Numbered from the stretch's first letter, positions 1-8,441 are shown. The stretch is 17,176 bases of DNA from Bacillota bacterium (GCA_023387635.1 JAEWHU010000080.1:1-17176), one strand, 5' to 3'. The notes: generated from the sequence alone by a model not told the origin. Program-made: numbers and translations.

Positions 1-320
1 AGCTTAATCTCTTTTTGATATAACGAATTATTATTCTTCTTTGGAACTGTAACTTCAAGATAACCACTAAAATCCATAGTAGGATTATAAATATCACTAT
101 GAATATTTATATATCTTCCGTATTTACCATACCCATCGTATCCGTAACTAATATTTATACTAATATTATCTTCTTTCATATAGTAATCATAGTTACTATA
201 TTCTTTACTTATTGCCAAGCCACGAGATGAATCCAACATAATAAAACCAAAACTTCCTATTATAAATAAGAAGAATATAGCTATCCATTTATATTTGTTT
301 GCCTTACCAATTGAGTTCAT
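1..320 (-). CDS. N-terminal part of an unrecognised membrane-anchored extracytoplasmic protein (runs off the left edge)
   Basis: The frame is open from an ATG at 320-318 to the window edge, about 106 codons. A GGAT-type ribosome binding site (331-334) lies about 10 nt upstream. The N-terminus is short and basic (about residues 6-11), followed by one hydrophobic segment (about 12-30) that could be an uncleaved signal anchor. The part after it is rich in Tyr, Gly and Asn (for example YGYDGYGKYGRYINI) and looks like an extracytoplasmic beta-rich domain. It starts 17 bp after the histidine kinase stop on the same strand, so it is probably the third gene of that operon and may be an output or accessory of the two-component system. 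I do not recognise the family with confidence, and the C-terminus lies outside the window. Confidence 0.72.
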   Translation of the reverse strand, partial: MNSIGKANKYKWIAIFFLFIIGSFGFIMLDSSRGLAISKEYSNYDYYMKEDNISINISYGYDGYGKYGRYINIHSDIYNPTMDFSGYLEVTVPKKNNNSLYQKEIK

Positions 321-337
321 CTGACATGCAATCCTTT

Positions 338-1564
338 CTACTTCTTTTCATCTAGTTCTACTTGAAATACAGTTCCATTTAAATCACTTTTAACATGTAT
401 CGTTCCATCATGCATCTTTATAATACTTTTAACTATTGCAAGGCCAATTCCTGTTCCACCAGTTTCACTTGATCTTGAACCTTCTATACGGTAAAATCGT
501 TCAAAGATATTTTCAAGCTCTTCTTCAGGAATCAATCTACCATAATTAGTTATGGCAACGATAACTTTACCATTATCTTTATTAAGTGAAATTTCAACCC
601 GTTTGCCATCATTTCCGTATTTTATTGCATTACTAATTAAATTAGCAAATGCTCTAGCTAATAGGTTACCATCCGCTAGCACTACTGCACTTACTGAATC
701 AGTTTTAAACTCATACTCTAATTTATTTTCTGTAAAACTTGGATAAAACTCATCAATTAATTGATTCATGAATTTTACCATATCAATTTCAGTAAGATCT
801 AATGTAGTTTCACCAAAACTATAATTTGTGTATGCAAATAAATCTTCAATCAACTTTTCTAGTCTTTTGGATTTATTATAAGCCACTTCAATATATTTTT
901 GTCTAACTTCTGGAGTTAATTTATTTTGATCAGATACCAATTCCAAATAACCAATAATGGATGTTAATGGCGTTCTTAGATCATGGGCTACACTAGTAAT
1001 TAATTGATTCTTATTATGTTCACTCTTCCTGTCATTTTCTATAAGCCGCTTAATATCGTCCGCCATTTTATTTACTTTATTAGCTATCTCGGCAAATTCA
1101 TCTTCATTTTTTATATCAATTCGATGTTCAAATCTACCATTGGATATTTCTGTTATACCAGAAGATATTTCATCTAAATATATAACAAACTTCTTAGTTA
1201 ATAATAAGAAGTAAGTAATAAACAAAATAACTCCTATCATAACAAGGGCTATAACAGTTAGAGCCATAACACCTTGGCTAAAAGGGCCACTTCCAGGCCC
1301 AGGTGGTGTCATCCCATTACTAAAGAAATTAATTGAATTACCATCTGTACCACCTACATAATTAGGAATAGTGTTATTTAAATTGTCGTTTATATTATTT
1401 ATAATGCTAGAAGGTGGTAAGGTTGCCTGATCCTTTTTTAAAAAATTATACATAATATAGATTCCAAAACAAAGAGCTGCTTCTGTTAATACTGTATATA
1501 CAAGACTCAAGAGACTATATAATACTATTTCAAAACGAAAACTTTTAAATATATTATTTTTCAA
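338..1564 (-). CDS. Sensor histidine kinase, VanS-like, HAMP-HisKA-HATPase_c
   Basis: Membrane sensor kinase of 408 aa. Two membrane segments (about residues 12-40 and 98-122) flank a short extracytoplasmic loop of about 60 residues that is rich in Asn and has a Gly/Pro stretch (87-94). A HAMP-like linker (about 120-175) leads to the HisKA H-box SVAHDLRTPL, with the phospho-accepting His at about 194. The ATPase domain has an N-box (NLISNAIKYG, 308-317), an F-box (FERFYR) and a G2 box (GGTGIGL, 369-375). The start is a TTG at 1564-1562 inside the end of the response regulator gene. A GGAGTAGGA sequence just upstream supports this start and indicates translational coupling. The loop is too short for a large ligand domain, so the signal is probably membrane-associated; which signal cannot be told. 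VanS-like describes the architecture and does not imply glycopeptide resistance: no vanHAX genes are present. Confidence 0.93.
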   Translation of the reverse strand: MKNNIFKSFRFEIVLYSLLSLVYTVLTEAALCFGIYIMYNFLKKDQATLPPSSIINNINDNLNNTIPNYVGGTDGNSINFFSNGMTPPGPGSGPFSQGVMALTVIALVMIGVILFITYFLLLTKKFVIYLDEISSGITEISNGRFEHRIDIKNEDEFAEIANKVNKMADDIKRLIENDRKSEHNKNQLITSVAHDLRTPLTSIIGYLELVSDQNKLTPEVRQKYIEVAYNKSKRLEKLIEDLFAYTNYSFGETTLDLTEIDMVKFMNQLIDEFYPSFTENKLEYEFKTDSVSAVVLADGNLLARAFANLISNAIKYGNDGKRVEISLNKDNGKVIVAITNYGRLIPEEELENIFERFYRIEGSRSSETGGTGIGLAIVKSIIKMHDGTIHVKSDLNGTVFQVELDEKK

Positions 1565-2252
1565 TTTTGTATCCTACTCCCCAAACCGTTTTTATGATTT
1601 GTGCATTCCTAGAATCCATCTCTATTTTTTCACGTAACCTTCTTATATGCACCATAACAGTATTATTTGCTTCGTACATCTTCTCATTCCATACTCTCTC
1701 AAAGATTTCATCCGTACTAAAAACCCTACCAGGATTTGATGCTAATAAATACAATATGTCAAATTCAATTGGGGTTAATTTTACATCTTTTTCATAAGCA
1801 ATAACACGGTGATCCTCTTTATTAATAACTAAATGGTTAACAACAATCTCTTTTTCTTTATCCTCATGTGAAACTGGGTTAAATTTGGTATATCTTCTCA
1901 ATTGAGATTTCACACGAGCAGTTAATTCTAGAGGGTTAAAAGGTTTTATTACATAATCATCTGCGCCTGTGCTTAAACCAATAATTTTATCTATGTCTGC
2001 TGATTTAGCACTTAACATAATAATTGGCATGGTACTTGTTTCCCTGATTGTTTTGCACATATTAAGTCCATCTATTCCAGGCATCATAATATCTAGTATA
2101 ATTAATTTGATATTCTCTTTCTCTAGTATTTCATAACCTTGTTTTGCATTGTATGCTTTAAATACCCGATAACCATCGCTAACTAGATGTATTTCAACTA
2201 GTTCAGCAATTTCTTTATCATCATCTACCACTAAAATACTTTCTTTTTCCAT
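1554..2252 (-). CDS. OmpR/VanR-family response regulator
   Basis: A 232-aa DNA-binding partner of the downstream histidine kinase. The receiver domain (about 1-120) has the acidic pocket DDD at 10-12, the phospho-acceptor Asp at about 54 (ILDIMMPG), Ser81 at the switch position and Lys103 (KPF). The winged-helix output domain (about 135-232) ends with the family signature VMVHIRRLREKI...IIKTVWGVGYKIEK. The ATG at 2252 is preceded by GGAG at a spacing of 6. The gene overlaps the kinase by 11 bp, as is usual for cognate pairs. Likely targets are its own operon and the partial membrane protein downstream; this is inference from position. Two AAGTCTTT direct repeats sit upstream (2311 and 2352) and could be autoregulatory sites. 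Confidence 0.94.
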   Translation of the reverse strand: MEKESILVVDDDKEIAELVEIHLVSDGYRVFKAYNAKQGYEILEKENIKLIILDIMMPGIDGLNMCKTIRETSTMPIIMLSAKSADIDKIIGLSTGADDYVIKPFNPLELTARVKSQLRRYTKFNPVSHEDKEKEIVVNHLVINKEDHRVIAYEKDVKLTPIEFDILYLLASNPGRVFSTDEIFERVWNEKMYEANNTVMVHIRRLREKIEMDSRNAQIIKTVWGVGYKIEK

Positions 2253-2370
2253 AGGTGACTCCTATCTCTACGCTCTAATCGCGTAATCTATATACTTTAT
2301 ATCTAGTTTTAAGTCTTTTTATTACTTTCATACTAGCATAATCATTTTAAAAAGTCTTTAATTTTTTCTT

Positions 2371-2402
2371 ACAAAAAAAACACCTGCTAAAAGTCAGGTG
2401 TT
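2371..2402 (-). terminator. Rho-independent terminator of rnpB
   Basis: On the minus strand the 8-bp perfect stem AACACCTG/CAGGTGTT (2395-2402 and 2379-2386) with an 8-nt loop is followed by a run of eight T. It lies about 12 nt past the 3' side of the RNase P RNA P1 helix, so it ends rnpB and separates it from the two-component operon. Confidence 0.9.
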
Positions 2403-2414
2403 CTAAATAATGTA

Positions 2415-2797
2415 TGAGCAACACTATAAGCCGAGTTCTGTATTAGATGATCATCTATCTTTGCTACATGTTACCATATAGCTCGTTTGTTAAACAAACT
2501 GCGACCTACCCTAAAGCACGACGGGCAGCCGTATCGCTTTAAATTCGGTCTTGCTTCGAGTGGGGTTTACATAGCCCTGCCTGTTACCAGACAAGCGGTG
2601 GTCTCTTACTCCACCTTTCCACCCTTACCAAAAGTAGCTACCAACTAGTTGGCGCTTATTTTGGCGGTATATTTCTGTTGCACTAGCCTTAGAGTCGCCT
2701 CCACCGGACGTTATCCGGCACCCTGCCCTATGAAGCTCGGACTTTCCTCACCTATGACCTTTCGGTACTTATAGGCGCGATCATCTGTGTTACTCAA
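2415..2797 (-). ncRNA. rnpB: RNase P RNA (class A)
   Basis: This is the catalytic RNA of RNase P, which cleaves the 5' leader from pre-tRNAs. The minus strand carries the conserved core GAGGAAAGUCCG near the 5' end (2738-2749). Further elements are GGGUGCCGG...CCGGUGGAGGCGA, AGUGCAACAGAAA, GGUAAGGGUGGAAAGGUG, GGUAACAGGCAGGGC, GUAAACCCC, GCAAGACCGAA, GGGUAGGUCGC and the 3' ACAGAACUCGGCUUAUA. The ends are set by the P1 helix GAGUAACAC/GUGUUGCUC (2795-2787 with 2424-2416, one G-U pair). The length of about 383 nt and the layout fit the ancestral class A rather than the Bacillus class B. It has its own promoter and terminator. Confidence 0.96.
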
Positions 2798-2805
2798 CGA
2801 TTAAC

Positions 2806-2834
2806 ATTCTAACATGAAAAAAAAGAATTGTAAA
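2806..2834 (-). promoter_or_regulatory. Sigma-A promoter of rnpB
   Basis: Reading the minus strand, a -35 TTTACA (2834-2829), a 17-nt spacer and a -10 TAGAAT (2811-2806) with an extended TG one base upstream. Both hexamers match consensus at 5 of 6 positions. The predicted start near 2798 coincides with the 5' end of the P1 helix, which supports both calls. Confidence 0.82.
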
Positions 2835-2877
2835 TGATAATATTTTATACTCCGTATATGTGGACTCTAAAACATAC

Positions 2878-4542
2878 TTATACTTTAAAGCAACTTCCAC
2901 CTATAAATTCCTTTAGAATTGAATTCTTTGGTACTACATCACTATTCACGCTAAGGAAATAATCTAGAAACTTAAGTAATCGTTTTGCTTCTATATATTC
3001 TTCACAATCTCTATCAATTCCAAATAGAATAGGTTCTGCATACTGCTTTAATATGGCAAGTTCATATATTAAAGCAGAATTAAACATAACATCAGCATCT
3101 TCTTGAAAAGGAAATATATTTTCTTCTTCTCCACGTCTTACAGAAGGCCACATACTAATTGTTTTCCTACCGGATGCTCCCCTTGTTCTAGCATCTCTTA
3201 CTAATCTTCTAAGTAGTCTAGCATCTGTGGTTGGAATTCTATTATGCTCATCAATATTTAGGGCTGTCAAGGAACTAATGTATATTTTAAATTTACTCTC
3301 ACGAGGCAAGCTATGAGATAACTCATCGTTTAATCCATGAATCCCCTCAATTACTAATATATCATTTGGACCTAAGGTTTTATAATTACCTTTATATTCT
3401 CTATGACCACTTTTAAAATTAAAACTTGGCATATCCACTGTTTTTCCAGCCAATAGATCTAACATATCTTTATTAAAACTTTCAATATCTATAGCGTGTA
3501 GAGACTCATAATTTGGATTACCATCTTCATCAAGAGGCGTATTATCTCTCTCCACAAAATAATCATCTACAGCAATTGGATGAGGTATTAATCCATGTGT
3601 CCTTAGTTGGATGGATAACCTATGCGAAAATGTTGTTTTACCAGAAGAAGAAGGTCCAGCAATCATAATAAACTTCTTATCCCCTGCTTCTTTAATCATT
3701 TCTGCAATTTCCCCAATTTTCTTTTCTTGCAGTGCCTCTTGTATAAGAATCAAATCATTAATTTTACCATTAACAATTACATCATTTAATGCTGCAACGG
3801 TATCTATCTCCATGGTTTTTGACCATTTATAAGCTTCTTTTAGGGTTGCAAATAATTTATCTTGAGGTTTAAATGGTTCTAACCTATTTGGACTTTTTTT
3901 AGGTGGAAGGATTAACATAATTCCTTCATCATATTTAAATATGTCAAAATACTTTAAATACCCTGTACTTGGTGGCATATAACCATAATAATAGTCTTCA
4001 AACCCTTCTAGATTATATATATTTGCTTTAGAAACCCTACGATAACGGAATAATCTTTCTTTATCATACATGCCGTATTGATGGAATAATTCAATGGCAT
4101 CGTCGGTACCTATATTTCTTTTCTTTATTGGATAATCTTTAAGGATTAAAGCATTCATCTTATCTTTTACTAAAAGGACTAATTCTTCTGTTAATTCCTT
4201 ATCCATAGTAACCATACAATAAAGTCCATTGCTTATAGAATATTCAACTGCTACTTTCTTTATATTCTCTTTTCCCACTACACTATATATGGCTTTTATC
4301 ATGACTAAGGTAATACCTCTTACATAAGTTTTAAAGCCTGCATCATCAGAAACTGTAACAAAACGTACCATACAGCCTTTATGCACTTCTTTGTGTAATT
4401 CCCTTAAACGATTATTTATAAATGCAAGTATAATATCATCCTTATAATTACATTGATATTCCTTACTAAGTTCAAGCAGTGATATACCTTTGGGATAAGT
4501 TTTTGTTTCACCATTTATTTGTACCTTTACTGTCTCTACCAT
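2878..4542 (-). CDS. Nucleoside (uridine-type) kinase with N-terminal TGS domain
   Basis: A 554-aa cytoplasmic protein that probably phosphorylates a nucleoside using NTP. The N-terminus (about 1-65) is a TGS/ubiquitin-like domain of the ThrRS type (VKVQINGETKTYPKGISLLELSKEY). The middle (about 65-240) resembles the ThrRS second additional domain. The C-terminal half is a P-loop kinase of the uridine kinase/phosphoribulokinase family: Walker A GPSSSGKTT (296-304), the substrate/Mg motif AVDDYFV with Asp326/327, then DIESFN, MPSFNFKSGHREY and VIEGIHGLN. The kinase region is near the size of ordinary uridine kinases; the N-terminal extension is what sets the family apart. The start is firm, with GGAGGAGG 6 nt before ATG 4542. 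It follows trmK after a 94-bp gap containing a long hairpin. Substrate preference cannot be read from the sequence, so no symbol is given. Confidence 0.9.
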   Translation of the reverse strand: MVETVKVQINGETKTYPKGISLLELSKEYQCNYKDDIILAFINNRLRELHKEVHKGCMVRFVTVSDDAGFKTYVRGITLVMIKAIYSVVGKENIKKVAVEYSISNGLYCMVTMDKELTEELVLLVKDKMNALILKDYPIKKRNIGTDDAIELFHQYGMYDKERLFRYRRVSKANIYNLEGFEDYYYGYMPPSTGYLKYFDIFKYDEGIMLILPPKKSPNRLEPFKPQDKLFATLKEAYKWSKTMEIDTVAALNDVIVNGKINDLILIQEALQEKKIGEIAEMIKEAGDKKFIMIAGPSSSGKTTFSHRLSIQLRTHGLIPHPIAVDDYFVERDNTPLDEDGNPNYESLHAIDIESFNKDMLDLLAGKTVDMPSFNFKSGHREYKGNYKTLGPNDILVIEGIHGLNDELSHSLPRESKFKIYISSLTALNIDEHNRIPTTDARLLRRLVRDARTRGASGRKTISMWPSVRRGEEENIFPFQEDADVMFNSALIYELAILKQYAEPILFGIDRDCEEYIEAKRLLKFLDYFLSVNSDVVPKNSILKEFIGGSCFKV

Positions 4543-4566
4543 TAATACCTCCTCCTTTATTAAGAT

Positions 4567-4621
4567 TTAGGCAATTAGGAAACATATCATTATAATGTTT
4601 TAATGATTCCCAATTGCCTAA
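4567..4621. repeat. Long intercistronic inverted repeat between trmK and the nucleoside kinase
   Basis: Arms TTAGGCAATTAGGAA (4567-4581) and TTCCCAATTGCCTAA (4607-4621) pair over 15 bp with one mismatch. A second inverted repeat, ATCATTA/TAATGAT, lies inside the loop. No T-run follows on either strand, so it does not look like a standard terminator. In the mRNA it would sit just before the kinase ribosome binding site and could act as a processing or stability element. Confidence 0.75.
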
Positions 4622-4636
4622 TATATAATTTGCATA

Positions 4637-5335
4637 TTAACTACAATATGATATAGCTTCCTCAATATACGTAACTTCTAACAAGATTTCTTTCAATCTT
4701 TCTAAGGATTTAGGACTGGCATTTTCCTTTAAAGTTTTTATCACTTCACTTCTCATTCTTTTTTCATTGTGAAGATATTCTAAAAGAAGAGGACTGCCTT
4801 CCTCTAACAAAAGTTTACCATATTGATAAAATACTTCTTTATCATAAGTCTCAATTTTATCACTTTTCATTGCCTTAATTACAATATAGTATTTACCCTC
4901 ATCCATTAATATTTGTTCTTCTTTTATTTGATATCCAATGGAATGAATATATTTCCTTACAAGAGGAATCTCTGATTGAGGTTGAAGTACTAATTCCTTA
5001 GCACTATTAACTACTTCATTCCCTTCCTCTAATATTTTTATCATTAGGACTCCACCCATACCAGCTAGTAGTATAGTATCTGCCTCATTTGGAACCATTT
5101 TTTCTAATCCATTAGATAATCTAGTTTCTATTCTATCTTCGTAATTCTTCCTTTTAATATTCTCTTTTGCCCTCGATAATGGGCCTTTATTAACATCCAT
5201 TGCAATTACATATGGTGCTATGTCATTCTCTATAAGATATATCGATATGTAGGCATGGTCGCAACCCACGTCTGCAACCCTATTTCCCTTGGTAACAGAA
5301 TCCGCTACTGCCTTTAATCGCCTTGATAATTGCAT
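4637..5335 (-). CDS. trmK: tRNA (adenine(22)-N1)-methyltransferase TrmK
   Basis: A SAM-dependent Rossmann-fold methyltransferase of 232 aa that modifies A22 in the D-loop of tRNAs. The N-terminus MQLSRRLKAVADSV and the SAM-binding motif VADVGCDHAYISIYL (from about residue 20) are typical of TrmK/YqfN. AGMGG follows at about 90-95, and the C-terminal part is helical and Lys/Glu-rich. An upstream in-frame ATG at 5344 would add three residues, but it directly abuts the AAGGA ribosome binding site. The ATG at 5335 has AAGGA 9 nt upstream and gives the family's usual start, so I chose it. The ribosome binding site overlaps the rpoD stop codon, indicating coupling. A position directly after rpoD is the common one for this gene in Firmicutes. 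Confidence 0.92.
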   Translation of the reverse strand: MQLSRRLKAVADSVTKGNRVADVGCDHAYISIYLIENDIAPYVIAMDVNKGPLSRAKENIKRKNYEDRIETRLSNGLEKMVPNEADTILLAGMGGVLMIKILEEGNEVVNSAKELVLQPQSEIPLVRKYIHSIGYQIKEEQILMDEGKYYIVIKAMKSDKIETYDKEVFYQYGKLLLEEGSPLLLEYLHNEKRMRSEVIKTLKENASPKSLERLKEILLEVTYIEEAISYCS

Positions 5336-5347
5336 ATTTTTCATTCC

Positions 5348-6439
5348 TTACTCTAAATAGTCTTTTAATTTTCTACTACGACTAGGATGTCTTAGCTTGC
5401 GAAGTGCCTTTGCTTCAATTTGTCTGATACGCTCTCTTGTAACATTGAATTCTTTACCTACTTCTTCAAGGGTACGAGCTCGTCCATCATCTAAGCCAAA
5501 TCGAAGTCTTAAAACTTTTTGTTCTCTATCTGTTAAAGTACCAAGTACATCTATTAATTGCTCTTTTAATAAAGTGAAAGCTGCTGCCTCTGCTGGAACT
5601 GGAACATTCTCATCTTGAATAAAATCACCAAGATGACTATCTTCCTCTTCTCCAATCGGCGTTTCAAGAGAAACTGGTTCTTGAGAAATTTTTTGAATCT
5701 CTCTTACCCTTTCTACTGGAACATTCATCTCTTTTGCAACTTCTTCAGGAGAGGGTTCTCTACCTAGTTCTTGTAATAATTGTCTTTGTACTCTAATTAA
5801 TTTGTTTATCGTCTCCACCATATGAACTGGAATACGAATAGTTCTTGCTTGATCTGCAATTGCTCTTGTAATAGCTTGTCTTATCCACCATGTAGCATAG
5901 GTACTAAACTTAAAGCCTTTGGTATAATCAAATTTTTCCACTGCTTTAATTAATCCAAGATTACCTTCTTGAATTAAATCTAAAAACATCATACCTCTAC
6001 CTACATAGCGTTTTGCTATACTAACAACCAATCTTAGATTTGCTTCTGCTAAACGTTTTTTTGCATCTGCATCTCCATCCTTCATTCTTCTTGCTAACTC
6101 TATTTCATCATCAGCACTAAGAAGTGGTACTTTACCAATCTCTTTTAGATACATTCTTACAGGATCTTCAATACTAATGCCTTCTGGAATAGAAAAATCA
6201 ATTTCTTCTATTTCATCTTCAGGCTCTAATACAATATCTTCTTCATCATCGGTTACTCTTAAAACATCAACATTGTTAATTTCAAGATATTCATATATTT
6301 TTTCTATCATGACAGGATCCATTTCAAAATCAACGAAAAAATCATTTATCTCTTGAAACTCTAGGACATTCTTCTTTTTCTTTGCAAATACTAGCAATTC
6401 TTTTAACTTCTCTGCAAACTTTAACATATTTTCATCCAT
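5348..6439 (-). CDS. rpoD: Primary sigma factor RpoD/SigA
   Basis: The vegetative sigma-70 factor, 363 aa, which directs RNA polymerase to -35/-10 promoters such as those found elsewhere in this window. In order: a region 1.1-like acidic N-terminus (about 1-85); region 1.2 (DPVRMYLKEIGKVPLLSADDEIELARR, 92-118); region 2 with DLIQEGNLGLIKAVEKFDYTKG and FKFSTYATWWIRQAI (154-190); region 3 (about 200-275, ending SHLGDFIQDE); and region 4 with the helix-turn-helix TLEEVGKEFNVTRERIRQIEAKALRKLRHP (323-352). The length is typical of Gram-positive SigA; the long non-conserved region of E. coli sigma-70 is absent. AAGGA within GGAGGAAGGA precedes ATG 6439. The gene sits between dnaG and trmK in the usual macromolecular-synthesis order. 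Confidence 0.98.
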   Translation of the reverse strand: MDENMLKFAEKLKELLVFAKKKKNVLEFQEINDFFVDFEMDPVMIEKIYEYLEINNVDVLRVTDDEEDIVLEPEDEIEEIDFSIPEGISIEDPVRMYLKEIGKVPLLSADDEIELARRMKDGDADAKKRLAEANLRLVVSIAKRYVGRGMMFLDLIQEGNLGLIKAVEKFDYTKGFKFSTYATWWIRQAITRAIADQARTIRIPVHMVETINKLIRVQRQLLQELGREPSPEEVAKEMNVPVERVREIQKISQEPVSLETPIGEEEDSHLGDFIQDENVPVPAEAAAFTLLKEQLIDVLGTLTDREQKVLRLRFGLDDGRARTLEEVGKEFNVTRERIRQIEAKALRKLRHPSRSRKLKDYLE

Positions 6440-6577
6440 TACTTATCCTTCCTCCTCATAAAACATTTAAAAATTTTCTATATGAAAAAACGACTAATTC
6501 CTGTACTGTATTATTATTTTAGTATTTCGATATCTAATATATTTAATATTTTATACATGTTAACTATATTATTATCT

Positions 6578-6649
6578 AATATTTTAACATCTTGATATTT
6601 TAATATTTTAATATCTTAATATTTTAATATTTTAATATCTTAATATTTT
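6578..6649. repeat. AT-rich 8-bp tandem array with 24-bp super-period
   Basis: Nine consecutive octamers of the form AATATYTT run without gaps and end inside the dnaG stop codon (6648-6650). Units 2, 5 and 8 carry a C at the sixth position (ATCTT) and the others ATTTT, so the array is also three 24-bp units. The last two 24-mers are identical; the first differs at two positions. Degenerate AT-rich octamer-like sequence continues to about 6521 in a shifted phase. It fills a third of the dnaG-rpoD gap. Confidence 0.85.
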
Positions 6650-8426
6650 AACCATCCTTATAAGAAATATGCAGTTTTTGCAATTTGACCTGCTCTGCAA
6701 TGATTTTTTGCAGTTCAACTGGATCATTACGCTCAATTGCATTCATACTTTTTATCTCTAAACTATTCTTCTTTATTCGTATAATGGTTTCCGTGAGCGC
6801 CTTTTTCTTTTCAATCGGACTCATATCTCCTCTAATTCCAGCACTAAAAAGAGAGGCGACTTCTTTTTGTTCTTCTTTACTTTCAAAATTGTTTATTATT
6901 TTTGCAGGTGTAACACTTCCTTCATTCTTATATTGTTCAAATAACATAGAGGCTACTTGCTTGTATAAATCTTCCGTAAAGTCATCTGGTAATATAATAT
7001 CTTTAATGGTTTCAAATACATTTGTATCCTCAATCAACCATGTTAAAAGTATTTTTTGAGATTGCTTCATTCCATCTACTGGATTGCTCTTTTTATCATA
7101 ATTAATTCTATCTCTGGTAGTAGTATTAATAACACTAAGTTGACCACCAAATTTATTCACTAGTTTTCTCAAATTATCAAAACTTATATTATACTTCTTA
7201 GCTATTGATTCTATATAAATATTTCTCTCAATTTCTTCTGTAAATACTAGTAATTTCTTGGCAATTTCATTAAAAAACTTAGTTTTTTCTTCTGGATCTG
7301 CCAGGTCATATTCACTTTCTAATATTTCAATTTCAAAATGGAAAGAATTCATAGCGTTATCCATACGTTTACTAAATTCATCTGTTCCTAATGCTTTTAT
7401 AAATTCATCTGGATCTTTGTATGGTTTCATATTAATTATCTTCGCTGTAAGTCCTGCTTCTTTTAGAATAGGAATTGCACGAAGAGCAGCTTTTATTCCT
7501 GCTTCATCACTATCATAAGATAATAATACTTCATTGGTATACCTTTTTAGTAGGTTTGCTTGAAGCCCTGTAAATGCTGTTCCAAGGGAAGCAACTGCAT
7601 TATTAAATCCAGCTTGATGAAGTGCAATTACATCTAAATAGCCTTCACATATAATGATATTGGGCTTTCTTGATATTCTTGCTAAATTAAGTCCATATAG
7701 ATTTCTACTTTTATCAAACAATTTAGTCTCTGGTGAATTTAGATATTTTGGGTTCCCATCTCCCATTACTCTTCCACCAAAACCAATAACTTTATTATTC
7801 ACATCCATAATTGGAAACATAACTCTATTCCAAAACTTATCATAACTTTTTCTTTTCTCATCAAAACTTATTAATCCTGATTCACGAAGGATTTCATCTT
7901 CATAACCTAAATGTTTTAAGTAATTATATAATTCTGTACCTGTTTTACCAGAGTACCCCAGTCCAAACTGCTTTATAATAGAATCTGTTAGACCCCTTTT
8001 TATTAAATAATCATTGGCAACTTGTCCTCTTTCCGACTTTAATTGATAAAAATAAAATTTTGCAGCTTCTTTATTAATGTCAAGTAGCTTTTGTTTTAGA
8101 CTTGCACTTTTTTTAGCTTCTTCGCTGTATTCTGCCTCTGGTAGATTTATTCCAACTCTACTAGCAAGTAATTTTAATGTTTCAACAAAGGTATAATTTT
8201 CATATTCCATAATAAAGGTAAATACATTACCACCTACACCACATCCAAAGCAGTGGTACATTTGCTTTGGTCCATTTACGCTAAAGGATGGTGACTTTTC
8301 ATTATGAAATGGGCAGAGCCCCATATGATTGCTACCTTTTTTCTGTAGTTTTACATAAGAACCAACTACATCTACGATATCATTTCTGACTCTTATCTCT
8401 TCAACTATTTCTTCCGGATAAAACAT
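6648..8426 (-). CDS. dnaG: DNA primase DnaG
   Basis: Synthesises RNA primers at the replication fork; 592 aa from the chosen start. The N-terminal CHC2 zinc finger has Cys38, His41, Cys59 and Cys62 (CPFH...CFGC). The catalytic core has the conserved basic stretch around RVMFPIMDVNNKVIGFGGRVMG (200-221). The TOPRIM domain carries Glu260 (CEGYLD), Asp304 and Asp306 (SYDSDEAG). A helical C-terminal region for helicase interaction follows (about 430-592). An ATG five codons upstream (8441) is preceded by a possible AGGTG, but the homologue-like start M(F/Y)YPEEIVEEIR at 8426 has AAAGGAG about 4 nt upstream. Both remain possible; I prefer 8426. The gene follows dgt after a long repeat-bearing gap and precedes rpoD. 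Confidence 0.97.
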   Translation of the reverse strand: MFYPEEIVEEIRVRNDIVDVVGSYVKLQKKGSNHMGLCPFHNEKSPSFSVNGPKQMYHCFGCGVGGNVFTFIMEYENYTFVETLKLLASRVGINLPEAEYSEEAKKSASLKQKLLDINKEAAKFYFYQLKSERGQVANDYLIKRGLTDSIIKQFGLGYSGKTGTELYNYLKHLGYEDEILRESGLISFDEKRKSYDKFWNRVMFPIMDVNNKVIGFGGRVMGDGNPKYLNSPETKLFDKSRNLYGLNLARISRKPNIIICEGYLDVIALHQAGFNNAVASLGTAFTGLQANLLKRYTNEVLLSYDSDEAGIKAALRAIPILKEAGLTAKIINMKPYKDPDEFIKALGTDEFSKRMDNAMNSFHFEIEILESEYDLADPEEKTKFFNEIAKKLLVFTEEIERNIYIESIAKKYNISFDNLRKLVNKFGGQLSVINTTTRDRINYDKKSNPVDGMKQSQKILLTWLIEDTNVFETIKDIILPDDFTEDLYKQVASMLFEQYKNEGSVTPAKIINNFESKEEQKEVASLFSAGIRGDMSPIEKKKALTETIIRIKKNSLEIKSMNAIERNDPVELQKIIAEQVKLQKLHISYKDG

Positions 8427-8441
8427 GGAACTCCTTTCCAT

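Noticed and set aside
338..2252. Glycopeptide (van) resistance locus
   Set aside because: The regulator and kinase are VanR/VanS-like in architecture only. No ligase, dehydrogenase or D,D-dipeptidase genes are present.
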